64,000 nucleotides of DNA from Flavobacteriia bacterium. GTDB taxonomy: Bacteria > Bacteroidota > Bacteroidia > Flavobacteriales_D > Crocinitomicaceae. The position numbers and the translations under genes were made by a program. The DNA lies in contig CANLGD010000005.1 of the NCBI GenBank assembly GCA_947490145.1, positions 17,581 through 81,580 on the forward strand, read 5' to 3'. The notes beneath the pieces were generated by a model that was given only the letters and a program-made list of their open reading frames with translations, was not told the DNA's origin and made no database searches. Every line of letters begins with the position of its first letter. Position 1 is the stretch's first letter. Positions 16,834-26,193 of the stretch are shown here, piece by piece.

Positions 16834-18117
16834 ATGAGTGAAGCATTAATGGATACTGCATATAAAATTGAATTAAATCATACGAATCAAGATTCGATTT
16901 TTTCCAAAAATTTAATTGAAAAAGCAAAACACGTTTTAGAAACAACTGATTTTCCGACTTCGAGAACTGAGGCTTGGAAATACACACGCGTAGCTAAGAT
17001 TAAAAATAGTCAATTTAAGACCTTAGATTTAGGCCAAAATAAAAAAAACTTAGATTTAAGCAAATACTTAATTGGTGGATTGGAAGGTTCAGTTCTTGTT
17101 TTTGTGAATGGATTTTTCGCTAAAGAAATTTCAAAAATTGAACAGGAAGAAGGTTTAGAAATTTCTCCAATTTCAGAAAGAACAAAATTTTCTGATACTT
17201 TCTTAGGGAATTTAGTTCCCCTCGAAAACGAAATATTTTCTGCAATAAATACTATTTATGCAACTGATGGAGTTTGTGTTCGTATCAAAGAAAAAACAAT
17301 TTTGAAACAAAGTATTCAAGTTATTTATCTTTCTACAGGTGAAAATACGTTTTCAGGAATAAGAAATATTATTTCTTGCGAAAATTTTGCATCAGCTCAT
17401 ATTTCAATGAATTATGTTTCTTTAGATGCAAAAACGTGTTTTACAAGCGCAATTTCTGAAGTTCATCTTGGGACAAATGCAAATTTAACAATTGATAAAA
17501 TTCAAAATGAAGATGCAAGTAATTTCAATATCATTTCTGAATTTGTAAATCAAGGAAAAGATTCAACTTTCACAATAAATACAATTACTTTAGATGGAGG
17601 ATTGGTTCGCAACAATTTAACAATTGAAGTTAATGGTCAAAATTGCGAGACAAATCTTTCTGGAGCATATATTTTAAAAGGAAAACAACACGTTGATAAT
17701 CATACAATTGTTGATCATAAAGTTGCTCATTGTCAATCGAATGAATTGTACAAAGGTGTAATTGATGACAATGCAACTGCAGTTTTTAATGGAAAAGTAT
17801 TTGTTAGAAAAGATGCACAAAAAATCAACGCTTTTCAATCGAACGGAAATGTTTTATTGAGCGATAACGCAACGATCAATTCTAAACCAGAATTAGAAAT
17901 CTATGCAGATGATGTAAAATGTTCTCATGGATCTACAACTGGTCAATTAGATGAAGAAGCAGTTTTTTACCTAAGAGCAAGAGGGATTTCTGAAAAATCT
18001 GCTCGTGCTTTAATGGTTTCAGCTTTTATTGGTGATGTGATTGAAAAAATTGAAAATGAAGCTGTAAAAGATTATATTTTTGAGAAGATTCAAGAGAAGT
18101 TTGGTTGGGAGAAGTAA
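16834..18117 (+). CDS. sufD: Fe-S cluster assembly protein SufD
   Basis: 427 residues, full length. SufD is the SufB paralogue in the scaffold complex. Seen: N-terminal RTEAWKYTRVAKI motif, a beta-helix core with NHTIVDHKVAHCQSNELYKG and the C-terminal CSHGSTTGQLDEEAVFYLRARGI with the conserved Cys-His. The start was moved from TTG 16828 to ATG 16834. It is the last gene of the cluster; no sufS or sufE follows, and the next genes run in the opposite direction. Confidence 0.95.
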   Translation: MSEALMDTAYKIELNHTNQDSIFSKNLIEKAKHVLETTDFPTSRTEAWKYTRVAKIKNSQFKTLDLGQNKKNLDLSKYLIGGLEGSVLVFVNGFFAKEISKIEQEEGLEISPISERTKFSDTFLGNLVPLENEIFSAINTIYATDGVCVRIKEKTILKQSIQVIYLSTGENTFSGIRNIISCENFASAHISMNYVSLDAKTCFTSAISEVHLGTNANLTIDKIQNEDASNFNIISEFVNQGKDSTFTINTITLDGGLVRNNLTIEVNGQNCETNLSGAYILKGKQHVDNHTIVDHKVAHCQSNELYKGVIDDNATAVFNGKVFVRKDAQKINAFQSNGNVLLSDNATINSKPELEIYADDVKCSHGSTTGQLDEEAVFYLRARGISEKSARALMVSAFIGDVIEKIENEAVKDYIFEKIQEKFGWEK

Positions 18118-18321
18118 ACAGGATTTTTAAATTATTGGATTGTTAGATTACCAGATTTGGCCCATTTGATAATGTTTTTAGTTTTTTTCTTAAAAATTTT
18201 ACACTAAAAAAATTAGAAACCTTTCAATTCAAATGATTAACTTCCAAATCGGAACCAATAATATTCCAATAATTACTCAATGTTTATCGATTGGTATTCA
18301 AATCCAAAATTAATTGATTAA

Positions 18322-18993
18322 TCAAGAGAAAATCTTTTTTAAAGTCTGAATGAGCTCCTCAAAATTACTTTCATTTAAAACAATTTGGGAATTCAAGTCA
18401 TACTTTTTCAATTCATTTTCAGTCGTTTTTCCCCAAGCAATGATTTTTGTTTTATCAGAAATTTTATTGCTTTTCAAATAAGAATTTACATTACTTGGAC
18501 TTGTGAAAATTAATATATCAAATTCATTTTCAAAAGTAAATGATTCAAATTTAGTCTCGTATAAAACTAGTTTTTGAATCTTTTTTGAATGAATATATTT
18601 TTCAATTGAGCCTTTGCTTTCAGTTGATTTGATAAAACAAATAGAGCGATTATTTAACCATTCATTTAACTCCAAAGAGACTTTTTCTGGATTTCCAGCA
18701 GATTTTCCAGTAAAGGAAACTTCATATCCTTTTGCAACAATGTAACTTGCAGTAGAGTCCCCGATAGAAGCAATTTGTAATTTTGTATCGTGTTTTTGGT
18801 TTAATAAATAATAATCAAAAGCATTTTTACTTCCAAAAAAAACTACTTCTGCTTCAACTAATAAATCTGACTTTATTGCTGAAAATGAAATCAATGATTT
18901 TGAAATTAATTGAACATTATTTTCTGAACAAAAATTTTGTAAAAGTGTTGTTTCACTTGGATTTTTAGAAATAAAAATTGATTTATTTTGCAT
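18322..18993 (-). CDS. hemD: Uroporphyrinogen-III synthase
   Basis: 223 residues with the low conservation typical of HemD: an N-terminal FISKNPSE opening, IASIGDSTASYIVAKGYEVSF (the canonical GxxTA region), and LIFTSPSNVNSYL near the C-terminus. It cyclises hydroxymethylbilane, with ring D inversion, to uroporphyrinogen III. It starts 16 nt after the hemC stop, so hemA-hemC-hemD is a compact minus-strand heme cluster. The assignment rests on weak motifs plus the neighbour hemC. Confidence 0.85.
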   Translation of the reverse strand: MQNKSIFISKNPSETTLLQNFCSENNVQLISKSLISFSAIKSDLLVEAEVVFFGSKNAFDYYLLNQKHDTKLQIASIGDSTASYIVAKGYEVSFTGKSAGNPEKVSLELNEWLNNRSICFIKSTESKGSIEKYIHSKKIQKLVLYETKFESFTFENEFDILIFTSPSNVNSYLKSNKISDKTKIIAWGKTTENELKKYDLNSQIVLNESNFEELIQTLKKIFS

Positions 18994-19009
18994 GAACTTT
19001 ATTTAAAAA

Positions 19010-19900
19010 TCAAAATCGTTGAGACTTTAATTTCTCAACAATATTTTCAGCAGTCAACTCAAAATTATCATTCGTAAAATGAAAAAGAGAAGCACCTTTT
19101 TCCCAAGAATTTGCAAAAGAAACAAAAACTGAATTTTTATTTTCACAATAAACGCCTAAAGGTAATTGACAACCACCATCCATTAAATTCAGAACCTTGC
19201 GTTCAATAAAAATTTGCTTTTCAACAGCTTTATTGTTCATTTTCTGCATGATTTCAAACATGCGATCATCGTTTTCACGAATTTGTAAACCCAAAACTCC
19301 TTGCGCAGGCGCTGGAACAAATTCTTTTGGATTTAAAACTACGACATGAAAATCTGATAAATCCAAGTTCAAACGATCAACGCCAGCTTTTGCAAGTAAG
19401 ATCGCATCATAATGCCGATCCCTTAATTTTTGAATTCTTGTGGGAACATTCCCTCTTAATTCTTTGATTTTCAAATCAGAACGGAAATGAACTACCAAAG
19501 ATTTTCTTCTTGCTGAAGAAGTTCCAATGGATGCTTGATCTTCTAATTTCCAAGGCATTAATTCATCTACACACGTTTTGTTAATCAACAATAATTCTGA
19601 TGGATCTTCTCGTTCGGAAACTGCTGCAATCATTAATCCAGCAGGTGGATTGGTTTCTAAATCTTTATGTGAATGTACCGCTAAATCAATTGTTCCAGCA
19701 AGTAACTCATTCTCAATTTCTTTTGTAAAAAAACCTTTTCCTTCTAATTTATCGAAACTCAAATCTTGAATTGCATCTCCTTGTGTAATGATTATTTTTA
19801 TTTCAACATCACAATCCAGTTTTTCTAATTGATTTTTAACATGATTTGCTTGCCACAAGGCCAAATCACTTCCACGAGATCCGATTATTATTTTTTCCAC
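19010..19900 (-). CDS. hemC: Porphobilinogen deaminase (hydroxymethylbilane synthase)
   Basis: 296 residues. It joins four porphobilinogens into hydroxymethylbilane. Motifs: GSRGSDLALWQA at the N-terminus, FFTKEIENELL, AVHSHKDLET, ELRGNVPTRIQKLRD and the dipyrromethane-cofactor cysteine in DGGCQLPLG. The start codon is GTG (CAC at 19898-19900 on the plus strand). It lies between hemA and hemD; the hemA-hemC gap of about 140 nt contains a repeat with the 15-mer ATTGTTCGATTATTA. Confidence 0.95.
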   Translation of the reverse strand: MEKIIIGSRGSDLALWQANHVKNQLEKLDCDVEIKIIITQGDAIQDLSFDKLEGKGFFTKEIENELLAGTIDLAVHSHKDLETNPPAGLMIAAVSEREDPSELLLINKTCVDELMPWKLEDQASIGTSSARRKSLVVHFRSDLKIKELRGNVPTRIQKLRDRHYDAILLAKAGVDRLNLDLSDFHVVVLNPKEFVPAPAQGVLGLQIRENDDRMFEIMQKMNNKAVEKQIFIERKVLNLMDGGCQLPLGVYCENKNSVFVSFANSWEKGASLFHFTNDNFELTAENIVEKLKSQRF

Positions 19901-19904
19901 CTTA

Positions 19905-19950
19905 TTTAGATTGTTCGATTATTAGATTCTTTGATTGTTAGACTTTGAAT
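19905..19950. repeat. Degenerate repeat upstream of hemC sharing a 15-mer with the sufA-sufB gap
   Basis: ATTGTTCGATTATTA at 19910-19924 is identical to 13956-13970 and is followed by further GATT/TTAG variants (GATTCTTTGATTGTTAG). It starts 9 nt upstream of the hemC GTG. A separate hairpin TTAAGAAT / ATTCTTAA (19994-20029) lies nearer hemA. Confidence 0.5.
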
Positions 19951-20039
19951 GATTTTGAAACACAATTTATTTTGAAAGTCCGAATTTGTAAAATTAAGAA
20001 TTTTATGAAAACACATTTTTGATTCTTAACTCTCTATTT

Positions 20040-21266
20040 TTAATTCTTTAAAAGAATTTCTTTTGCCATTAACATTGGTACACTCATGTATTTTTTTTCC
20101 ATATAAGAAATGATTTTTTCCAAGACTTCTCTAGAATCATCGTTTAATCCTTGCATTTCATTTTTAAAAACATGATTCAACGCCGTTGATTTTATATCTT
20201 TTACCATCATTGGAACTTCACGCATTGCAATTTCAACTTTTCTCAATCGATGAAGTTGTTGAAATTCAAACAATGCTTCGGACAAAATATCGCTTACGTG
20301 AGAAATTTCTTTTGACCGTTCTTTTAAATTTTGATCTGAAATTTTTTGCAAATGATCAACAGAAATATGAACTAAATTGTGAGAATCTACGATTGTTTTG
20401 TCTAAATCATTAGGAATTGCAATGTCGATTACCACTTTTTTAGAAGTTTCATTTTGCAATAATTGCTCATAAATTTCATGTGTAATTACATGATTTTCAG
20501 CTCCAGTACACGTAATTATAATGTCAAAACCTTTGTTGAATTTTTTCAATTCTGTTAAAGGAAAAGCATTTCCGTGTAAATCTTTCGCAAGTGATTCAGC
20601 TTTTGATAAAGTTCTATTGAAAACGGTAAAATTTTTGTATCCATGTTTTCTCAAAAACCTTCCCATATTGGTATTTGTTGTTCCAGCACCAACGATTAAA
20701 ACTCTTGCGTCAAGAGCAATATCCATTTCTCGAAGCGTATGATATGCCAATGCAACAACCGAAACAGGTTTTGTTGCAATACTTGTTTCAGTATAAACGC
20801 GTTTTGCAGTTTCAACAGTGTGACGCATAACTAAACGGATGAAATCACCAGTTAAACCAAGTTTTTTTGATAATTCAAACGCATTTCTAACTTGAGTGAT
20901 AATTTCTCTTTCTCCAACAATCATAGAATCGATTGATGACGCAACTTGTAAAATATGCTCAATTGCTAAAATACCTGTAAAAACTTGTGAAGCTTCTACA
21001 AGACTTTCTACTTCGGCTAAACTAAAATTTGGATAAAGTTTTTGAAAGAAATTTGTTAAAAATCCTGTTGTTAAACCCTGATCAGAACAAAATAAATACT
21101 CAACACGATTACATGTTGACAAGAACATTAATTCAGAAAGTTGCATTTCATTTTTCAAGATATTTAACCTATCAAATTGATTATCAGTTTCAATGTGTAG
21201 TTTTCCTACTTCAGAAACTTCTAAATTACGGTGTGTAAAAGCAATTATATGAAAAGAATTCAACAT
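20040..21266 (-). CDS. hemA: Glutamyl-tRNA reductase
   Basis: 408 residues. First committed enzyme of heme synthesis by the C5 route: reduces glutamyl-tRNA to glutamate-1-semialdehyde. Motifs: FLSTCNRVEYLF with the active-site Cys, EREIITQVRNAFELS, and the NADPH-binding segment VLIVGAGTTNTNMGRFLRKHG. The start was moved from 21287 to ATG 21266, which gives the standard SFHIIAFTHRN N-terminus. First gene of the hemA-hemC-hemD group; hemL and hemB are not in this window. Confidence 0.96.
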   Translation of the reverse strand: MLNSFHIIAFTHRNLEVSEVGKLHIETDNQFDRLNILKNEMQLSELMFLSTCNRVEYLFCSDQGLTTGFLTNFFQKLYPNFSLAEVESLVEASQVFTGILAIEHILQVASSIDSMIVGEREIITQVRNAFELSKKLGLTGDFIRLVMRHTVETAKRVYTETSIATKPVSVVALAYHTLREMDIALDARVLIVGAGTTNTNMGRFLRKHGYKNFTVFNRTLSKAESLAKDLHGNAFPLTELKKFNKGFDIIITCTGAENHVITHEIYEQLLQNETSKKVVIDIAIPNDLDKTIVDSHNLVHISVDHLQKISDQNLKERSKEISHVSDILSEALFEFQQLHRLRKVEIAMREVPMMVKDIKSTALNHVFKNEMQGLNDDSREVLEKIISYMEKKYMSVPMLMAKEILLKN

Positions 21267-21350
21267 TTTTTTAAAATACTTATGCAAAAGTGCACATATT
21301 CTGCAGCTTCATTGTCATAGAATTGTCAAAAAAAGTAATTTAGAATCCAT

Positions 21351-21680
21351 TTAAATAAGCACTTCCGCTTGCTGGTTGCAAATTACTTCATAATTACAGA
21401 TAGAAGTCAATTCTTCCAAAAATACTTTCCGAATTTTTGTGATAGAATAATATTTTCGTTGAGGCCCAGATTGAGATTCCTCCCATCTGCAGGATAATAA
21501 TTCAATGTTTTTAAAACGAGTTAACAATGGATATGGTGTTCCTTCCACCAACATTAACTCTGCTACATTTAATTTAATAAGAAATTCAAAGACATATGCT
21601 TCATGCTGAGCTAAAATCGATAAGATACAATATTCTAGAATGCTCTTGCGCAGGAGGACTCGTGTATCTTCTTTACTCAT
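21351..21680 (-). CDS. PadR-family transcriptional regulator
   Basis: 109 residues, the short form (subfamily 1) of PadR winged-helix proteins. The recognition-helix region and wing are seen as GTPYPLLTRF, then WEESQSGPQRKYYSIT, matching the family consensus GTLYPLLxRLxxxGLLxxxWxESxxGPxRKYYxLT. Such proteins are usually dimeric repressors responding to small molecules. In many Bacteroidota PadR genes sit next to a PspC-type membrane protein; no such partner is here, so the target is unknown. Confidence 0.85.
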   Translation of the reverse strand: MSKEDTRVLLRKSILEYCILSILAQHEAYVFEFLIKLNVAELMLVEGTPYPLLTRFKNIELLSCRWEESQSGPQRKYYSITKIRKVFLEELTSICNYEVICNQQAEVLI

Positions 21681-21890
21681 ATTATTTTATTCTAAGATTG
21701 CACAGATATTTCATTTACATTGCAGTAGGTAATACATCGAGCATAATATATAAAATTTTAATAATTCATTTTAGCTAATAAATTGATTATCAATTTTCTT
21801 TGAAAATATTTATAATTATTTAAACCTTCATATTTAAAAACTTTTCCCTGATAAATAACTCAATTTAATTTAACTCTTCACAATTATTAG

Positions 21891-21898
21891 TACTTTCG
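21891..21898 (+). promoter_or_regulatory. -7 box TACTTTCG upstream of ppx
   Basis: TTCG variant of TAnnTTTG, 19 nt before the ATG at 21918, in the divergent gap between padR and ppx. Confidence 0.45.
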
Positions 21899-21917
21899 CG
21901 TAAATTCAATTTTTAAG

Positions 21918-22802
21918 ATGAAATTTGGTGCAATAGATATCGGTACAAATGCCGCTCGACTTTTAGTTGGGGAAGTGACGAAAGAAGGCGACCATTCTTT
22001 TGTGAAAAAAATATCTTACACACGAATTCCATTAAGACTTGGTGAAGAGGTTTTTGATAGAGGAATTATTTCCGAAAAAAAAACTGAAAATTTTGTTAAA
22101 ACGATCGAAGCTTTTAAATTAATTGCTGAAATATTTGAAGTGAAAAAAATTCGTGCTTGTGCCACTTCAGCAATGCGTGAAGCAAAAAATAAGGAGGAAG
22201 TAATTGAAAAAATACAAGAAAAAACAGGAATAGAAATCGAAATAATTTCGGGTGATGAAGAAGCAAGACTAATATTTGGAACATTTTTTCTCCTAGATTT
22301 TGATAAAGCATCCTCTTTTCTCGTAATTGATGTTGGTGGCGGAAGCACCGAAATAAGTGTTTTTGAAGGTGGTAAAAAAGTTGCTGCAAAATCATTTGAA
22401 TTAGGAACAATTCGTTTATTGAAAGAAAAAACAGATAAGAAAATCTGGAAAGAACTAAATTGTTGGATTGAAGAAAATGTTGATTTAACAACAATTCACC
22501 AAGTTTATGCAACAGGGGGAAATATCAATAAGATTCATAAAATTCTTGGAGCCCAGCAATCTGAAATGATTTCTCTCCGAAAAATGCACAAGTTAGAAGA
22601 AGAATTGGCGGCTTTAAGTATCGAAGAAAGAATCGACAAATTTCAATTGAAACCTGATCGTGCAGATGTAATTTTACCTGCAATTCAAATTTTTACCTTC
22701 ATTTTAAAGAAAATTAAAACACAAAATTTCTTTGTTCCAAAAATTGGACTTTCTGATGGAATGATTTACGATTTGTATTTAGACGAACAAAAAAATCTGT
22801 AA
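21918..22802 (+). CDS. ppx: Ppx/GppA-family phosphatase (exopolyphosphatase-like)
   Basis: 294 residues with the two phosphate-binding loops of the ASKHA fold, AIDIGTNAARLLVGE and IDVGGGSTEISVF, and the intermediate ATSAMREAKN region. It corresponds to the short, two-domain form that lacks the C-terminal HD domain of E. coli Ppx. Members hydrolyse polyphosphate and/or the 5' gamma-phosphate of pppGpp; which activity dominates cannot be read from sequence. The next gene starts 11 nt downstream, suggesting an operon with the unknown 544-residue membrane protein. Confidence 0.88.
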   Translation: MKFGAIDIGTNAARLLVGEVTKEGDHSFVKKISYTRIPLRLGEEVFDRGIISEKKTENFVKTIEAFKLIAEIFEVKKIRACATSAMREAKNKEEVIEKIQEKTGIEIEIISGDEEARLIFGTFFLLDFDKASSFLVIDVGGGSTEISVFEGGKKVAAKSFELGTIRLLKEKTDKKIWKELNCWIEENVDLTTIHQVYATGGNINKIHKILGAQQSEMISLRKMHKLEEELAALSIEERIDKFQLKPDRADVILPAIQIFTFILKKIKTQNFFVPKIGLSDGMIYDLYLDEQKNL

Positions 22803-22813
22803 ATCTAAAAATC

Positions 22814-24448
22814 ATGAAGAATACATTTATTTCTTTGGATTTATTGCAAACTTTTTTGTTTGAAAATTCTTCGAAAAAAGATGATTCAATTTCTTTTTTA
22901 ATTGAGAAAAATCAACTTTCAGAAAAAATAAATTTTAGCTATTCAGGAGGTGAAAAATTAAAAATTAATGATCGCGAACTTGAATTAAGTGAAGTTCAAA
23001 ATTTTGTTTCTTTAATTTCTAGTGAGCAAAATCTTGTTTTTTTGCAATGGATTAAAAATTCTAAAAATTTAGAAAAATTATTGCTTTCAGAAAATAAATT
23101 GCAGTATTCAGCAAATGATTTTTTGGTAAAAAACTACAAAGATCATTTTTTGTTAAAGTCGTTTCAACATTTTATTTCCCCTTTTTTACTAGAGAAATTA
23201 ATGCCTAAATTGGAAAACAAGGATTTAGAAAATTTAGAAAAAATTTCCACTTTTATCTCAATTTTAAATTCAGATGCTTCATTAATTATTCAAAATAAAA
23301 TCAATACAATCTTTAAAAATGATTGGAACTATATTGAAGAAAAACTTATTCAAATTAAGAATGAAAAAGCATTAATTTTAGAAATTGGCAAATATTTTTC
23401 AGAAAAAAAAATCTTCATTTTAAATCATTTTAATAAAGAATTTTACCATTCAAAAGTTGAATTAATCGAACAAGGAACTGCATTATTTAAGCATAAATTC
23501 TCCAGCAATCGCATTGTTTTTTGGATTATTAGTCAATTAAATTTACTCAATTTAAACGGAGAACATAAAACTCATTTAAAGGAAATTCAAGAATCTATAA
23601 AAAACGGAGAAGCTAAGTACTTTAAATATCAACCAAAAATCAGCAGTTCTTGGACATTATTAAACAAAATAATTTTTCCAATTTTAGCTGTTTCATTTGG
23701 TGTTTTAATTTATTTTATCTTTACGTGGAAAGAAAAAGAAGCGAAATTAAGTGACAATTCATCATTCAAAAATTTCAGTATTAATGAACGTAAATTAATG
23801 GATTCTTTGATCCAAAGTATGGATCCTAAAACTGAATCTGATGAAGTAATATTAGATCAAAGAAATGCATATTTACACCTTGCTCCAGTTGAAATTATTT
23901 TAAAAAGCAGAACTCCATTCAAAAATCCTATTATTGAAAATTTCATTCAAAATAATTTAAAAGCACAAGAATTAATCATTCAGGGAAATGTTGATTCCTG
24001 CGAAATTTATTCGGATAATGAAATAAAAAGATTAAAATTTCATGATTTTAAATCTGTAAATCAAAGTAATGGAGATAAAAATTTGTTTCTTAAAAATGAA
24101 TCAACGTATCAAATCACTTGCTTACTTTTTGAAAATAAAATAACCGTAATCCCTTACATTTATATTTTATTGCCAAATCAAGAAGTGAATTTTAAAGCAA
24201 ATACTGGACAATATTTTGTTTTTCTTCCAGGAAGTAATTTCGGAGAAATCCATTTGAATGAACCAGAAAAAAAACTATCAAATTACAAACATCATTTCTG
24301 TTTTACAGACGAAAATTTTGACAATCAACTTTTAACCTCTTATAAAATTAAATCGATGAGTAGAAACATAAAATTGCTTTTTAACGAAAATAGTTCAAAA
24401 CAATTTTATTTTGTTGATTTAAATGTAGCTTTGGAAGAAGTGGAGTAG
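22814..24448 (+). CDS. Single-pass membrane protein of unknown function
   Basis: 544 residues, not recognised. The first about 280 residues are Lys/Glu/Leu-rich and mostly helical. One strong membrane segment follows (IIFPILAVSFGVLIYFIFTW, about 288-307), then about 235 residues with mixed beta character. With no N-terminal signal peptide, the likely topology is cytoplasmic N-terminus and periplasmic C-terminus. It starts 11 nt after ppx. This one-helix layout with a large domain on either side resembles anti-sigma or envelope-sensing proteins, but no motif supports that, so it is left unassigned. Confidence 0.6.
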   Translation: MKNTFISLDLLQTFLFENSSKKDDSISFLIEKNQLSEKINFSYSGGEKLKINDRELELSEVQNFVSLISSEQNLVFLQWIKNSKNLEKLLLSENKLQYSANDFLVKNYKDHFLLKSFQHFISPFLLEKLMPKLENKDLENLEKISTFISILNSDASLIIQNKINTIFKNDWNYIEEKLIQIKNEKALILEIGKYFSEKKIFILNHFNKEFYHSKVELIEQGTALFKHKFSSNRIVFWIISQLNLLNLNGEHKTHLKEIQESIKNGEAKYFKYQPKISSSWTLLNKIIFPILAVSFGVLIYFIFTWKEKEAKLSDNSSFKNFSINERKLMDSLIQSMDPKTESDEVILDQRNAYLHLAPVEIILKSRTPFKNPIIENFIQNNLKAQELIIQGNVDSCEIYSDNEIKRLKFHDFKSVNQSNGDKNLFLKNESTYQITCLLFENKITVIPYIYILLPNQEVNFKANTGQYFVFLPGSNFGEIHLNEPEKKLSNYKHHFCFTDENFDNQLLTSYKIKSMSRNIKLLFNENSSKQFYFVDLNVALEEVE

Positions 24449-24483
24449 TTTTTTAAAAGAGGAGATTTGTAAAGTAAAAATGA

Positions 24484-24491
24484 TAACTTTG
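24484..24491 (+). promoter_or_regulatory. -7 box TAACTTTG before the small exported protein gene
   Basis: Exact match located downstream of the ORF-track start (24480) and 24 nt before ATG 24516, so it decides in favour of the later start. Confidence 0.55.
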
Positions 24492-24515
24492 AGAAAAGTA
24501 AAAAATAGAAAAGTC

Positions 24516-24917
24516 ATGAAAAGGATATTATTGCTATTGTTTTTATTCATTTATTTATTTTTTCATTCACAAAATAATGAAATTCCAACTAAGAAAGATT
24601 TACTTTTAGTAACTGAAAATACTTGTCTTTACGGAACTAATTTGGCGTTGAGCGATTTTAAAAAAGGAATTTATAATTCATTTTCATATGGTTTATTAAT
24701 TGAAATGTCACCAAAATTAGACATTGGTTTAAATGAATTTTATAAAGACTATATGTTTAAAAAGTACAGAATAAACATGCAACATAAAGGTTGTGAAGTT
24801 GGCTATGCTGAGCAGTGTTACGCTGAAACAATGAATAAATTAATTCTCGAAAAATTTGGTTCAAAAGTTTTTAAAAGAGGTAAAAAAACAGCAAAAAAAT
24901 ATTTAAAAGAAAAATAG
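24516..24917 (+). CDS. Small exported protein of unknown function
   Basis: 133 residues: a strong signal peptide (KRILLLLFLFIYLFFHSQ) and a basic mature part ending in a Lys-rich tail (RGKKTAKKYLKEK). Three cysteines in the mature region (NTCLYG, HKGCEV, EQCYAE) could form disulfides in the periplasm. I do not recognise a family. The start is fixed by the TAACTTTG box at 24484, inside the longer ORF. Confidence 0.5.
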   Translation: MKRILLLLFLFIYLFFHSQNNEIPTKKDLLLVTENTCLYGTNLALSDFKKGIYNSFSYGLLIEMSPKLDIGLNEFYKDYMFKKYRINMQHKGCEVGYAEQCYAETMNKLILEKFGSKVFKRGKKTAKKYLKEK

Positions 24918-25056
24918 CCCAAATAAATTAATGTAATAGATATTTCGTTGTTAACAATTCTAGAAAACAATTAAAAAGTTTTTCTAAAATTAGGCTTTAA
25001 ATCAATCCTTTTTCAATTGATTTTCTTTTTCTACCTATGTTTTGATAATAATTTAG

Positions 25057-25064
25057 TAATTTTG
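25057..25064 (+). promoter_or_regulatory. -7 box TAATTTTG upstream of hpt
   Basis: Exact match. It lies inside the ORF-track version of hpt, so the track start at 25017 cannot be the translated one; it leaves a leader of about 12 nt before TTG 25083. Confidence 0.6.
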
Positions 25065-25082
25065 CACATTAAAATACAAGTT

Positions 25083-25616
25083 TTGGTAAAGATACACGAT
25101 AAAACATTTGATATTTTTCTTACAGCTCAAGAAATTCAAAACAAAGTAAAACTTATTGCTGCTGAAATTAATTCAAAATATGTTGGTACAGATTTGATTT
25201 TCATTGCTGTACTGAACGGTTCATTCATGTTTGCTAGTGATTTAATGAAAGGCATTTCTATTCCTTGCGCAATATCATTTGTAAAAGTTAGTTCATACAA
25301 AGGTTCAAATTCAACTGGTAGAGTGGATGAATTGATAGGATTAAACACTGATATTGAAGGAAAACACGTTATCATTTTAGAAGATATTGTAGATACTGGA
25401 ATCACGATGAATAAAATTTATTCATATTTAACTGCTTTTAGTCCTGCATCTTTAAAAATAGGATCATTATTATTCAAACCAGACGCTTTCTCCGGAAAAC
25501 ATGCACCAGATTTTGTTGGATTTTCTATTCCAAACGATTTTGTTGTTGGTTATGGTTTAGATTACAACGAACACGGAAGAAATTTAGAAGCAATTTATAA
25601 ATTAATTGAAGAATAA
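25083..25616 (+). CDS. hpt: Hypoxanthine phosphoribosyltransferase
   Basis: 177 residues from a TTG start. Purine salvage: converts hypoxanthine or guanine plus PRPP to IMP or GMP. The PRPP-binding motif is HVIILEDIVDTGITM and the substrate region is PDFVGFSIPNDFVVGYGLDYNE. The ORF-track start would put 22 extra residues upstream of the TAATTTTG promoter box, so TTG 25083 (MVKIHDKTFDIFL) is preferred. adk begins 1 nt after the stop and obg follows. Confidence 0.93.
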   Translation: MVKIHDKTFDIFLTAQEIQNKVKLIAAEINSKYVGTDLIFIAVLNGSFMFASDLMKGISIPCAISFVKVSSYKGSNSTGRVDELIGLNTDIEGKHVIILEDIVDTGITMNKIYSYLTAFSPASLKIGSLLFKPDAFSGKHAPDFVGFSIPNDFVVGYGLDYNEHGRNLEAIYKLIEE

Positions 25617-25617
25617 G

Positions 25618-26193
25618 ATGTTGAATATCGTTTTATTTGGCCCTCCAGGAGCTGGAAAAGGAACTCAATCTGAGCGTTTAATCCAAAAATATGGATTAAC
25701 ACATTTGTCAACAGGTGATATTTTTAGAGCTAATATCAAAGGTGAAACTGATCTTGGTGTTTTAGCTAAAAGTTTCATGGATCAAGGATCTTTAGTGCCT
25801 GATGATGTGACAATCAATATGTTAAAAAATGAAGTTCTGAAACAAGAAAACCCTAAAGGATTTATTTTTGATGGCTTTCCCAGAACTAATGCACAAGCAA
25901 AAGCTTTAGATGAGTTTTTAGAAACTCAAAATACAACAATTGCTCTAATGTTAGCTTTGGACGTTGAAGAAAATGAATTGAAAGAGCGTTTATTGAAGAG
26001 AGCTGAATTTAGTGGACGACCAGATGATGCCAATCCGAAAATTATTCAGCACAGAATAAACGTATATCTTAAAGAAACAATGCCTGTTAAATCCTATTAC
26101 GAAAATCAGAACAAATTTATTTCAATAAATGGTTTAGGCTCCGTGGATGATATTTCAGAAAAATTATTTGAAGCTTTAGACAACATAAAATAG
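25618..26193 (+). CDS. adk: Adenylate kinase
   Basis: 191 residues, the short form without the large zinc-type LID. Interconverts ATP+AMP and 2 ADP. Motifs: GPPGAGKGTQS (P-loop), LSTGDIFR, FIFDGFPRTNAQA and the LID-flanking arginine motif SGRPDD. ATG 25618 directly follows the hpt stop (TAAG-ATG); the track start at 25606 would overlap hpt. hpt-adk-obg is in one direction and is probably one transcript. Confidence 0.97.
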   Translation: MLNIVLFGPPGAGKGTQSERLIQKYGLTHLSTGDIFRANIKGETDLGVLAKSFMDQGSLVPDDVTINMLKNEVLKQENPKGFIFDGFPRTNAQAKALDEFLETQNTTIALMLALDVEENELKERLLKRAEFSGRPDDANPKIIQHRINVYLKETMPVKSYYENQNKFISINGLGSVDDISEKLFEALDNIK

